Below are positions 8,507 to 16,396 of a stretch of DNA of 64,000 nucleotides, one piece after another; positions within the stretch are counted from its first letter, which is position 1; every line of letters starts with the position of its first letter. Both the position numbers and the translations under genes were made by a program. A model generated the notes under the pieces. The model made no database searches, was not told the DNA's origin, and saw only the letters and a list, made by a program, of their open reading frames with translations. The stretch is taken from the NCBI RefSeq assembly GCF_021538895.1, contig NZ_JADDRL010000048.1:1-64000 (forward strand), in the 5' to 3' direction. This stretch comes from Streptomyces olivochromogenes (GTDB lineage: Bacteria; Actinomycetota; Actinomycetes; Streptomycetales; Streptomycetaceae).

Positions 8507-9370
8507 CTAGGCCTCGCTCGGCAGCAGTGGGCCGTCCGTGCTCCTGTGGGGTGCCGGGCGGGGGAGGGCGTAGGGCAGGGCGCCGTACCAGAGCCGGGCC
8601 ACGGTGAAGCCGAAGGCGAGGCAGAGGATGCCGCCGACCGCGTCGAGCCAGAAGTGGTTGGCGGTGGCGACGATGACGAGCAGGGTGGTCGCCGGGTAGA
8701 GCAGGCCCAGCACGCGCACCCACGGCACGGAGGCCAGCGCGAAGATGGTCAGCCCGCACCACAGGGACCAGCCGATGTGCATGGACGGCATCGCTGCGTA
8801 CTGGTTCGACATGTTCTTCAGATCGCCGGACGCCATGGAACCCCAGGTGTGGTGGACCATGACGGTGTCGACGAAGTGGCCGCCGCGCATCAGGCGGGGC
8901 GGGGCCAGGGGGAACAGGTAGTAGCCGACCAGGGCGACGCCCGTCGTCGCGAACAGCACCAGACGGGTCGCCGCGTAGCGGCCGGGATGGCTGCGGTACA
9001 GCCACACCAGCACACCCAGCGTCACCACGAAGTGCAGCGTCGCGTAGTAGTAGTTCATGCCCACGATCAGCCAAGACACCGAGTTCAGGCCGTGGTTGAC
9101 CGACTCCTCGACGGCGATGCCCAGGTGGTGCTCCAGCCGCCACAGCCAGTCGGCGTTGTGCAGTGCCTTGCCCCGCTGCTCCGGAACCGCGTTGCGGATG
9201 AGCGAGTACGTCCAGTAACTCACCGCGATCAGCAGGATCTCGAACCAGAGACGGGGCCGCCGGGGAGTGCGCATCCGACGCAGAAGTCCCTGCCCGCCCT
9301 CGCCCGTGACGGCCCGCGGAACGGCCACCTGGTCGCGACCTTCCGGTTCTGTCACGGTCGAGTCACTCAT
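8507..9370 (-). CDS. PAP2-superfamily integral membrane phosphatase/phosphotransferase
   Basis: A 287-residue membrane protein with about six hydrophobic helices. It has PAP2-type motifs: SMHIGWSLW (catalytic histidine) near residue 205 and NHFWLDAVGG (second histidine and aspartate) near 250. It looks like the PAP2_3 / inositol-phosphorylceramide-synthase-like branch common in actinomycetes. Likely substrates are lipid phosphates or phosphoinositol lipids. The chosen start (ATG 9370) gives the shortest N-terminus consistent with family length; longer upstream ATGs would add an Arg-rich tail. It is convergent with glnE. Confidence 0.8.
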   Translation of the reverse strand: MSDSTVTEPEGRDQVAVPRAVTGEGGQGLLRRMRTPRRPRLWFEILLIAVSYWTYSLIRNAVPEQRGKALHNADWLWRLEHHLGIAVEESVNHGLNSVSWLIVGMNYYYATLHFVVTLGVLVWLYRSHPGRYAATRLVLFATTGVALVGYYLFPLAPPRLMRGGHFVDTVMVHHTWGSMASGDLKNMSNQYAAMPSMHIGWSLWCGLTIFALASVPWVRVLGLLYPATTLLVIVATANHFWLDAVGGILCLAFGFTVARLWYGALPYALPRPAPHRSTDGPLLPSEA

Positions 9371-9533
9371 GGGCACAGAGTCTGCCAGAAAAGCCTTCTT
9401 CGACAGATCATCCCAAGGTCGGGTCCGTGACGCATGTCCTACGGCGCACGGACTCCCGGCTCTCCTACCAGGGAAGTGGCCGCGTCCGTCGGTCTTCCGT
9501 CCGAAGGACGATTCCGGACGATTCCAGCGAGAC

Positions 9534-10661
9534 TCAAGGGCGATTCCGGTCACCGGGGGCCGAAGCGGTCGAACCGCGCACCACCAGCTCCGGCATGAAG
9601 ACGAACTCGCTGTGCGGGGCGGGAGTCCCGCCGATCTCCTCCAGCAGCGTGCGCACCGAGGCCTGCCCCATCGCCGGCACCGGCTTGCGGATCGTCGTCA
9701 GCGGCGGGTCCGTGAAGGCGATCAGGGGGGAGTCGTCGAAGCCCACCACCGAGATGTCCCGGGGTACTTCCAGGCCGCGCTGCCGGGCCGCGCGTATCGC
9801 GCCCAGGGCCATCATGTCGCTCGCGCAGACGATGGCCGTGCAGGCCCGGTCGATGAGCGAGGTGGCGGCCGCCTGGCCGCCCTCCAGGGTGTAGAGGGAG
9901 TGCTGGACCAGCTCCGCCTCGACCACCTCGGGGCTCAGCCCTAGCTGGTCCTGCATCGCGCGCAGGAAGCCCTCGATCTTGCGCTGCACCGGCACGAACC
10001 GCTTGGGACCCAGCGCCAGGCCGATCCGCGTGTGCCCCAGCGACACCAGGTGCGTCACCGCCAGCGTCATCGCCGCCCGGTCGTCGGGGGAGATGAAGGG
10101 CGCCTGCACCTTCGGGGAGAAACCGTCGACCAGCACGTACGGCACGCCCTGGGCCCGCAGCCGCTCGTAGCGCTCCATGTCGGCCGTGGTGTCCGCGTGC
10201 AGTCCGGAGACGTAGATGATGCCCGCGACCCCGCGGTCCACGAGCATCTCGGTCAGCTCGTCCTCGGTGGACCCGCCCGGCGTCTGCGTGGCGAGCACCG
10301 GGGTGTATCCCTGCCGGGTCAGCGCCTGGCCGATGACCTGGGCGAGGGCGGGGAATATCGGGTTCTCCAGCTCCGGCGTGATCAGGCCCACCAGGCCCTC
10401 ACTGCGCTGCCGCAGCCGTACCGGACGCTCGTAGCCGAGCACGTCCAGCGCGGCCAGCACGGACTGGCGGGTGGTGGCAGCGACGCCCGGCTTCCCATTG
10501 AGGACCCGGCTCACCGTCGCTTCGCTCACCCCCGCCTGCGCTGCGATGTCGGCAAGCCGTGTGGTCACGGCACTGGACTGTACCGGCCGTATCTCGCCTT
10601 GCACACCGATCGGACGTCGTGCGCGAGCGCTCCCACGGCTCACTGCGGGTTGCTGCGTCAT
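9534..10661 (-). CDS. malR: LacI-family maltose/amylase repressor MalR (Reg1)
   Basis: Encodes a LacI/GalR regulator with an N-terminal helix-turn-helix (RLADIAAQAGVSEATVSRVLNG) and a periplasmic-binding-protein-like effector domain, ending VPAMGQASVRTLLEEIGG. ATG at 10661 has GAGG six bases upstream and gives 375 residues. A GTG at 10568 just before the HTH would give 344, close to the length I recall for published MalR/Reg1, so the start is uncertain. In S. lividans/coelicolor, MalR/Reg1 represses malEFG and amylase genes and responds to maltodextrins (established knowledge). It is divergent from malE, and the shared intergenic region has CTTGCA motifs. Confidence 0.93.
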   Translation of the reverse strand: MTQQPAVSRGSARARRPIGVQGEIRPVQSSAVTTRLADIAAQAGVSEATVSRVLNGKPGVAATTRQSVLAALDVLGYERPVRLRQRSEGLVGLITPELENPIFPALAQVIGQALTRQGYTPVLATQTPGGSTEDELTEMLVDRGVAGIIYVSGLHADTTADMERYERLRAQGVPYVLVDGFSPKVQAPFISPDDRAAMTLAVTHLVSLGHTRIGLALGPKRFVPVQRKIEGFLRAMQDQLGLSPEVVEAELVQHSLYTLEGGQAAATSLIDRACTAIVCASDMMALGAIRAARQRGLEVPRDISVVGFDDSPLIAFTDPPLTTIRKPVPAMGQASVRTLLEEIGGTPAPHSEFVFMPELVVRGSTASAPGDRNRP

Positions 10662-10755
10662 CCGCGTCCTCGTCCTTCTCGTCGGCTCGTGGGCCGGTCG
10701 GCTGGTCATCGTCGTCCGGCCTGCAAGGGGATGATCCCCGTACCGGAAAGGTATG

Positions 10756-10886
10756 GCAAGAGCTTGCAGAGTCTTGCACAAGTGTCCGTCAACCCGCTGA
10801 TCGGCAGCGGATCAGGGTTGCGGGGGAATAGAGCCCAGGTCACGGCGGGGTAACTGTCGTGTTCTCTTGCACTTTTTTTCTGCAAG
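10756..10886. promoter_or_regulatory. malR-malE intergenic operator region (candidate MalR sites)
   Basis: The 357-bp gap 10662-11019 separates the divergent malR and malE genes. It contains GCAAGAGCTTGC (10756-10767) directly joined to a repeated CTTGCAGAGT/CTTGCACAAG (10763-10782). A second, inverted pair follows: CTTGCA at 10866 and TGCAAG at 10881, separated by a T-tract. Related motifs occur before the amylase and pullulanase genes. MalR binding is inferred from this distribution. I cannot place the -10/-35 boxes with confidence. Confidence 0.6.
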
Positions 10887-11019
10887 GTCTTTCGCAACGC
10901 TTACATCGCTGTTACGTTCTCGACGCCCGGCGGCCGCAAAGGCGCAGTCGGCAAGTCGCAGGGGCGGCGGACGGGACCGCTCACTGCACCACTCGGGCTT
11001 TGACCCTCAAGGAGAACTC

Positions 11020-12303
11020 ATGCGGCGTGGCATAGCGGCCTCCGCGCTGGTGGCGTCCCTCGCCCTCACGGCGACGGCGTGCGGCGGGAGCGACAGCGGG
11101 AGCGACAACGGCGACAAGGCTTCCGGCCCGGTCACCATTACTTGGTGGGACACGTCCAACGCCACGAATGAGGCACCGACGTACCAGGCCCTGATCAAGG
11201 ACTTCGAGGCCGCCAACAAGAACATCAAGGTCAAGTACGTCAACGTCCCCTTCGACCAGGCGCAGAACAAGTTCGACACCGCCGCCGGTTCCAAGGGCGC
11301 CCCGGACATCCTGCGCTCCGAGGTCGGCTGGACCCCGGCCTTCGCCAAGAAGAGCTACCTGCTGCCGCTGGACGGCACCGAGGCTCTCGCGGACAAGGAC
11401 AAGTTCAAGTCCAACCTGATCACCCAGGCCCAGTACGAGGGCAAGACGTACGGTGTGCCGATCGTCACCGACACCCTCGCGCTCGTCTACAACAAGGCGA
11501 TCTTCAAGAAGGCCGGCATCACCGAGGCCCCCAAGACCTGGGACGAGCTGAAGTCCGACGCCGCCAAGGTCAAGGCCAAGACCAAGATCGACGGTTACTG
11601 GGGCTCCACCCAGGCCTACTACGCGCAGTCCTTCCTCTACGGCGAGGGCACCGACACCGTCGACGCCTCCGCCAAGAAGATCACGGTGAACTCCGACGCC
11701 GCCAAGAAGGCGTACGGCACCTGGCTGGGCCTCTTCTCCGGCAAGGGCCTGCACAAGGCCGACACGACCGCCGACGCGTACGCCCACATCCAGGACGCGT
11801 TCGTCAACGGCAAGGTCGCCGCGATCATCCAGGGCCCCTGGGAGATCACGAACTTCTACAAGGGCTCGGCCTTCGCGGACAAGTCCAACCTGGGCATCGC
11901 CACCGTCCCGGCCGGCTCCTCCGGCAAGGCGGGCGCCCCGACCGGCGGCCACAACCTCTCGGTCTACGCCGGCTCCGACAAGGCCCACCAGGCCGCCGCG
12001 CTGAAGTTCGTCAACTTCATGACCTCGGCGAAGTCCCAGTCGACCATCGCCCTGAAGAACTCCACGCTGCCCACCCGCGACGACGCCTACACCGACCAGG
12101 TCAAGGCCGACCCGGGCATCGCCGGCTACGGCACGGTCCTCTCCGCCGCCCAGCCGCGCCCCGCGCTGCCGGAGTACAGCTCCCTGTGGGGCCCGCTGGA
12201 CACCGAGCTGCCGAAGATCGCCGGTGGCAAGGAGTCCCTGGACAAGGGTCTGAGCAACGTTGAGCTCGCGATCCAGAAGCTGGTTCCGGACTTCAGCAAG
12301 TAA
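11020..12303 (+). CDS. malE: maltose/maltodextrin ABC transporter substrate-binding lipoprotein
   Basis: A 427-residue family-1 solute-binding protein. The signal peptide ends in a lipobox (LTATAC-GG), so the mature protein is lipid-anchored on the outer face of the membrane. The sequence ITWWDTSNATNEAPTYQALIKDFEAAN begins the typical sugar-binding fold. Later GYWGSTQAYYAQSFLYGEG and GPWEITNFYKG give the aromatic-rich ligand cleft. AAGGAG precedes the ATG. It delivers maltodextrins to MalF/MalG. No ATPase gene is nearby; in Streptomyces a shared MsiK-type ATPase encoded elsewhere energises such importers (established knowledge). Confidence 0.95.
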   Translation: MRRGIAASALVASLALTATACGGSDSGSDNGDKASGPVTITWWDTSNATNEAPTYQALIKDFEAANKNIKVKYVNVPFDQAQNKFDTAAGSKGAPDILRSEVGWTPAFAKKSYLLPLDGTEALADKDKFKSNLITQAQYEGKTYGVPIVTDTLALVYNKAIFKKAGITEAPKTWDELKSDAAKVKAKTKIDGYWGSTQAYYAQSFLYGEGTDTVDASAKKITVNSDAAKKAYGTWLGLFSGKGLHKADTTADAYAHIQDAFVNGKVAAIIQGPWEITNFYKGSAFADKSNLGIATVPAGSSGKAGAPTGGHNLSVYAGSDKAHQAAALKFVNFMTSAKSQSTIALKNSTLPTRDDAYTDQVKADPGIAGYGTVLSAAQPRPALPEYSSLWGPLDTELPKIAGGKESLDKGLSNVELAIQKLVPDFSK

Positions 12304-12310
12304 GTCCCGA

Positions 12311-12399
12311 GTGGCCGCCGGATCTTCCCCCAAGCTCTCGACTTCGCTCGAGCAGGGGGGACCCCCACTTCTGACTGGGGGGAGAGATCCGGCGGCCAC
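12311..12399 (+). terminator. malE-malF intercistronic stem-loop
   Basis: A perfect 15-bp inverted repeat, GTGGCCGCCGGATCT at 12311-12325 and its complement at 12385-12399, encloses about 60 nt. That loop is almost entirely palindromic element copy C. The structure lies eight bases after the malE stop and about 50 bases before malF. It could limit readthrough or protect the malE message, giving more binding protein than permease; that role is inferred. Confidence 0.7.
12325..12368 (+). repeat. palindromic element, copy C (in malE-malF hairpin loop)
   Basis: Reads TTCCCCCAAGCTCTCGAC, then TTCGCTCGAGCA, then GGGGGGACCCCCAC. It is nearly identical to copy E at 37791. The inner arms differ by a paired change (GCTC/GAGC here, GTTC/GAAC in E). 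It occupies the loop of the malE-malF stem. Confidence 0.8.
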
Positions 12400-12447
12400 C
12401 GGCCGTGCCCAGCCCGTCCCCCTTGAACATCCAGAAGGTGTCGAACC

Positions 12448-13449
12448 ATGACAGTCGCCATCGACCGCGCGACCGGTAAGCGCCGCGGTGACGCGCCTCG
12501 GCCCGGGCTGGGCCAGCGCCTGAAGCACGGATTCCAGAAGCACTGGTACGCCTACGCGATGATCGCCCCGGTGGTCGTCGTGCTCGGTGTCCTGGTGATC
12601 TACCCCCTGGTGTACGGCCTCTACCTGACGCTCACCGACGCCAACAGCCTCAACACGGCCCGCACCATCGGCGTCAACCACATCGATGCGACGTACAAGT
12701 TCATCGGCCTCGACAACTACAAGGACATCCTGTTCGGCCCGACGTCGTACGACCGCTTCTGGTCGCACTTCATCTGGACGATCGTGTGGACGGCGCTCTG
12801 TGTCGCCCTCCACTACGGCATCGGTCTCGGCCTCGCCCTGCTGCTCAACCAGAAGCTGCGCGGCCGCACCTTCTACCGGCTGGTCCTGATCCTGCCCTGG
12901 GCCGTGCCCACCTTCGTCACCGTGTTCGGCTGGCGCTTCATGCTCGCCGACGGCGGCATCATCAACTCCTTCCTCCACACGCTCCACCTGCCGGCGCCGG
13001 ACTGGCTGGAGGACACCTTCTGGCAGCGCTTCGCCGCCATCATGGTCAACACCTGGTGCGGTGTGCCGTTCATGATGGTCTCGCTGCTCGGCGGCCTGCA
13101 GTCCATCGACGCCTCCCTCTACGAGGCCGCCGAGATGGACGGCGCCAACGCCTGGCAGCGCTTCCGGTACGTCACCCTGCCGGGGCTCAGGTCCGTCAGC
13201 TCCACCGTCGTACTCCTCGGCGTCATCTGGACCTTCAACCAGTTCGCCGTCATCTTCCTGCTGTTCGGCAGCACCGCCCCCGACGCGCAGATCCTGGTCA
13301 CCTGGGCCTACTACCTCGGCTTCGGACAGCAGCCGCGTGACTTCGCCCAGTCCGCCGCCTACGGCATCCTGCTGCTGGCCATCCTGATCGTCTTCACCTC
13401 GTTCTACCGCCGCTGGCTGAACCGCAATGAGCAGCAGCTCGCGATCTGA
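12448..13449 (+). CDS. malF: maltodextrin ABC transporter permease MalF
   Basis: A 333-residue inner-membrane permease with an N-terminal helix (MIAPVVVVLGVLVIYPLVYGL) and about six membrane spans. The cytoplasmic EAA loop reads EAAEMDGANAWQRFRYVTLPGL (about residues 228-249) and docks the ATPase. It pairs with MalG to form the channel. AGAAGG lies upstream of the ATG. The gene is separated from malE by a strong hairpin and from malG by 13 bp. Confidence 0.95.
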   Translation: MTVAIDRATGKRRGDAPRPGLGQRLKHGFQKHWYAYAMIAPVVVVLGVLVIYPLVYGLYLTLTDANSLNTARTIGVNHIDATYKFIGLDNYKDILFGPTSYDRFWSHFIWTIVWTALCVALHYGIGLGLALLLNQKLRGRTFYRLVLILPWAVPTFVTVFGWRFMLADGGIINSFLHTLHLPAPDWLEDTFWQRFAAIMVNTWCGVPFMMVSLLGGLQSIDASLYEAAEMDGANAWQRFRYVTLPGLRSVSSTVVLLGVIWTFNQFAVIFLLFGSTAPDAQILVTWAYYLGFGQQPRDFAQSAAYGILLLAILIVFTSFYRRWLNRNEQQLAI

Positions 13450-13462
13450 GGCAGGAGCCCCC

Positions 13463-14380
13463 ATGAGCACCACGACACCCGAGATCACCGACGAGAATCC
13501 GGTGACCCCCGAGGCTCCCGCCGCGCCGAACCGCGGCCCGGCGCGCCGGCGCGGCGAGCGCGGCCTCCTCGGCTCCCTCGCCTCCCACGGCATCCTGACC
13601 GTCGCGAGCCTGATCGCGCTCTTCCCGATCGCCTGGCTGCTCTTCCTCTCGCTCGGCCCGGACAAGGACGACTACCTCCACCCCGGAGGCATCTGGTCGA
13701 AGATGACCTTCGACAACTACTCGTTCGTCCTGCAGCACACGAACTTCTTCGACTGGCTGAAGAGTTCGCTGATCGTCTCGCTGGGCACCACGGTCGTCGG
13801 CGTGCTGGTGGCCGCGACCACCGGCTACGCCGTCTCCCGCATGCGCTTCCCCGGCTACAAGAAGCTGATGTGGGTGCTGCTGGTCACCCAGATGTTCCCG
13901 ATCGCCGTGCTCATCGTGCCGATGTACCAGATCCTCTCGGACCTGCAGCTCATCGACACCTACCTGGGCCTGATCGTCGTCTACTGCTCGACCGCGGTGC
14001 CCTACAGCGCCTGGCTGCTCAAGGGCTACTTCGACACCATCCCGTTCGAGATCGACGAGGCGGGACGCGTCGACGGCCTGAGCCCCTTCGGCACCTTCAC
14101 CCGGCTGATCCTGCCGCTCGCCAAGCCCGGCCTCGCGGTCGCGGCCTTCTACAACTTCATCACCGCCTTCGGCGAGGTCGCCTTCGCCTCGACGTTCATG
14201 CTGGACGACAGCAAGTACACCTTCGCCGTCGGTCTGCAGAGCTTCGTCAGCGAGCACGACGCCCAGCGCAACCTGATGGCGGCCACCGCGGTACTGGTCG
14301 CGATACCCGTGTCCGCGTTCTTCTACCTCGTACAGAAGAACCTGGTCGCCGGCCTCACCGCCGGCGGCACGAAGGGCTGA
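13463..14380 (+). CDS. malG: maltodextrin ABC transporter permease MalG
   Basis: A 305-residue permease partner of MalF. The N-terminal Pro/Ala-rich cytoplasmic tail (about 30 residues) is followed by six hydrophobic segments. The EAA loop is DEAGRVDGLSPFGTFTRLILP near residues 200-220. The start at 13463 is supported by GGCAGGAG; an upstream in-frame ATG would overlap malF. It is the last permease gene of the operon; a 14-bp stem follows at 14423. Confidence 0.95.
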   Translation: MSTTTPEITDENPVTPEAPAAPNRGPARRRGERGLLGSLASHGILTVASLIALFPIAWLLFLSLGPDKDDYLHPGGIWSKMTFDNYSFVLQHTNFFDWLKSSLIVSLGTTVVGVLVAATTGYAVSRMRFPGYKKLMWVLLVTQMFPIAVLIVPMYQILSDLQLIDTYLGLIVVYCSTAVPYSAWLLKGYFDTIPFEIDEAGRVDGLSPFGTFTRLILPLAKPGLAVAAFYNFITAFGEVAFASTFMLDDSKYTFAVGLQSFVSEHDAQRNLMAATAVLVAIPVSAFFYLVQKNLVAGLTAGGTKG

Positions 14381-14422
14381 CCCCTTCGGGGAAAAGGCTC
14401 CCGCGCGCCTGTCCGCGCGGGT

Positions 14423-14466
14423 GGCGGCCGCGGTGCACCTCCGACCCCGCTGGCACCGCGGCCGCC
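14423..14466 (+). terminator. hairpin downstream of malG
   Basis: A perfect 14-bp stem, GGCGGCCGCGGTGC at 14423-14436 pairing with 14453-14466, with a 16-nt loop. It follows malG by 42 bp. It may end or attenuate the malEFG transcript before the glucosidase gene. Confidence 0.6.
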
Positions 14467-14510
14467 TCACCAGCCCGTCGCCCCACCCACGCTTCCACGA
14501 CCCGACAGCC

Positions 14511-14547
14511 CTCCGCCCCAGGCCTCACCCGGGCGGGGGACCCCCCT
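14511..14547 (+). repeat. palindromic element, copy F (diverged, before the glucosidase gene)
   Basis: Reads CTCCGCCCCAGGCCTCACC, then CGGGCGGGGGACCCCCCTC. It has the same C-tract, inner hairpin, G-tract, C-tract order as the other copies but a broken first C-tract. It lies within 20 bp of the glucosidase start, so it is in that gene's leader. Confidence 0.5.
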
Positions 14548-14562
14548 CGCATCAAGGACGCC

Positions 14563-16242
14563 ATGAGCCAGCACTCCGCCGACCCGGCACCGAACTCCGC
14601 CGTCGCCACCGTCGCCAAGCGCCGCGACTGGTGGCGGGACGCGGTGATCTACCAGGTCTATCCGCGCAGCTTCGCCGACAGCAACGGCGACGGCATGGGC
14701 GACCTGGAGGGCGTACGTTCCAGACTTCCGTATCTGCGCGACCTCGGCGTGGACGCCGTGTGGCTCAGCCCCTTCTACGCCTCGCCGCAGGCCGACGCCG
14801 GCTACGACGTCGCCGACTACCGTGCCGTGGACCCCATGTTCGGCAACCTGCTCGACGCCGACGCGCTGATCCGCGACGCGCACGGGCTGGGCCTGCGCAT
14901 CATCGTCGACCTGGTCCCCAACCACTCCTCCGACCAGCACGAATGGTTCAAGCGCGCGCTCGCCGAGGGTCCCGGCTCCCCGCTGCGGGACCGCTACTAC
15001 TTCCGCCCCGGCAAGGGCGAGAACGGCGAACTCCCGCCCAACGACTGGGAGTCGATCTTCGGCGGCCCGGCGTGGACCCGGGTCACCGAGCCGGACGGCA
15101 CCCCCGGCGAGTGGTACCTCCACCTCTTCGCCCCCGAGCAGCCCGACTTCAACTGGGAGCACCCGGCCGTCGGCGACGAGTTCCGCTCCATCCTCCGGTT
15201 CTGGCTGGACATGGGCGTCGACGGCTTCCGCATCGACGTGGCCCACGGCATGGTGAAGGCGAAGGGCCTGCCGGACCTCGGTTCCCACGACCAGTTGAAG
15301 CTGCTCGGTAACGATGTCATGCCGTTCTTCGACCAGGACGGCGTGCACGACATCTACCGCCAGTGGCGCACGATCCTCGACGAGTACGCGGGCGAGCGGA
15401 TCTTCGTGGCGGAGGCCTGGACGCCGACCGTCGAGCGCACCGCCAACTACGTCCGCCCGGACGAGCTCCACCAGGCCTTCAACTTCCAGTACCTCGGTAC
15501 GGAGTGGGAGGCGCCGGAGCTGCGCCAGGTCATCGACCGCACCCTGGAGGCCATGCGCCCGGTCGGCGCCCCCGCCACCTGGGTGCTGTCCAACCACGAC
15601 GTCACCCGCCACGCCACCCGCTTCGCCAACCCGCCCGGCCTCGGCACCCAGATCCGCACCGCGGGCGACCGCGAGCTGGGCCTGCGCCGCGCCCGCGCCG
15701 CCAGCCTCCTCATGCTGGCGCTGCCCGGTTCGGCGTACGTCTACCAGGGCGAGGAGCTCGGCCTGCCGGACGTCGTCGACCTGCCCGACGAGGTGCGCCA
15801 GGACCCGGCGTTCTTCCGGGGCGAAGGCCAGGACGGCTTCCGCGACGGCTGCCGGGTGCCGATCCCGTGGACGCGGGAGGGCTCCTCGTACGGCTTCGGC
15901 AGCGGCGGCAGCTGGCTTCCGCAGCCCGCGAGCTGGGGCGAGCTGAGCGTCGAGGCGCAGCGGGGCGTGGCCGGTTCCACGCTGGAGCTGTACCGCTCGG
16001 CGCTGGCCGTCCGCCGCTCGCAGCCCGACCTCGGCGCCGGTGACTCGGTCGAGTGGCTGCGCGCCCCCGAGGGCGTCGTCGCCTTCCGGCGCGGGGAGTT
16101 CGTGTGCGTCGCCAACACGACGGGGGAGTCGGTGACGATGCCCGCGTACGGACGTGTGCTGCTCAGCAGCGACGAGGTGACGGAGGCGGACGGCGAGGCG
16201 AAGGTGCCCGCGGACACCACGGTGTGGTGGACGGCGGCCTGA
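14563..16242 (+). CDS. aglA: intracellular GH13 alpha-glucosidase
   Basis: A 559-residue cytoplasmic glycoside hydrolase of family 13, oligo-1,6-/alpha-glucosidase type. The order of motifs is WWRDAVIYQVYPRSFADSNGDG (residues about 23-44), DLVPNHSS, DGFRIDVAHGM with the nucleophile aspartate near residue 222, EAWT with the acid/base glutamate, and LSNHDVTRH with the stabilising aspartate. It lacks a signal peptide and so acts on imported maltodextrins. AAGGACGCC precedes the ATG. It follows malG in the same direction, as in other Streptomyces mal loci; the symbol aglA is by analogy. Confidence 0.93.
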   Translation: MSQHSADPAPNSAVATVAKRRDWWRDAVIYQVYPRSFADSNGDGMGDLEGVRSRLPYLRDLGVDAVWLSPFYASPQADAGYDVADYRAVDPMFGNLLDADALIRDAHGLGLRIIVDLVPNHSSDQHEWFKRALAEGPGSPLRDRYYFRPGKGENGELPPNDWESIFGGPAWTRVTEPDGTPGEWYLHLFAPEQPDFNWEHPAVGDEFRSILRFWLDMGVDGFRIDVAHGMVKAKGLPDLGSHDQLKLLGNDVMPFFDQDGVHDIYRQWRTILDEYAGERIFVAEAWTPTVERTANYVRPDELHQAFNFQYLGTEWEAPELRQVIDRTLEAMRPVGAPATWVLSNHDVTRHATRFANPPGLGTQIRTAGDRELGLRRARAASLLMLALPGSAYVYQGEELGLPDVVDLPDEVRQDPAFFRGEGQDGFRDGCRVPIPWTREGSSYGFGSGGSWLPQPASWGELSVEAQRGVAGSTLELYRSALAVRRSQPDLGAGDSVEWLRAPEGVVAFRRGEFVCVANTTGESVTMPAYGRVLLSSDEVTEADGEAKVPADTTVWWTAA

Positions 16243-16296
16243 CGGACGGCGGTCTGACGGACCGTCAGTAGGTAACTTCTTGCATCAACTTTCAAC

Positions 16297-16324
16297 GGCC
16301 CGCTGCCCATTTGGGTGGCGGGCC
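16297..16324 (+). terminator. terminator after the glucosidase gene
   Basis: GGCCCGCTGCCCA pairs with TGGGTGGCGGGCC (two G-T pairs) around a tight loop and is followed by TTTAAC. It closes the mal/agl transcript 55 bp after the stop and just before the amylase promoter motifs. Confidence 0.65.
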
Positions 16325-16346
16325 TTTAACATCTCGCCAACCGAAA

Positions 16347-16368
16347 GGTTTCAGCAAGGTTTCAGCAA
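16347..16368 (+). promoter_or_regulatory. amylase promoter direct repeat (candidate MalR site)
   Basis: An exact tandem duplication of GGTTTCAGCAA at 16347-16357 and 16358-16368, continuing into GAGCCTT. A CTTGCA occurs farther upstream at 16280. The CAGCAAGAG core reappears inverted before the pullulanase gene (CTCTTGCTG near 17849). These are the kind of repeats reported at Reg1/MalR-controlled amylase promoters; binding here is inferred. Confidence 0.55.
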
Positions 16369-16396
16369 GAGCCTTCAACGGTGAAGGAACCCCCAC

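Noticed and set aside
5176..8607. 1,143-codon plus-strand frame overlapping glnE, and an 848-codon antisense frame
   Set aside because: Arg/Pro/Ala-rich shadows of glnE without domains.
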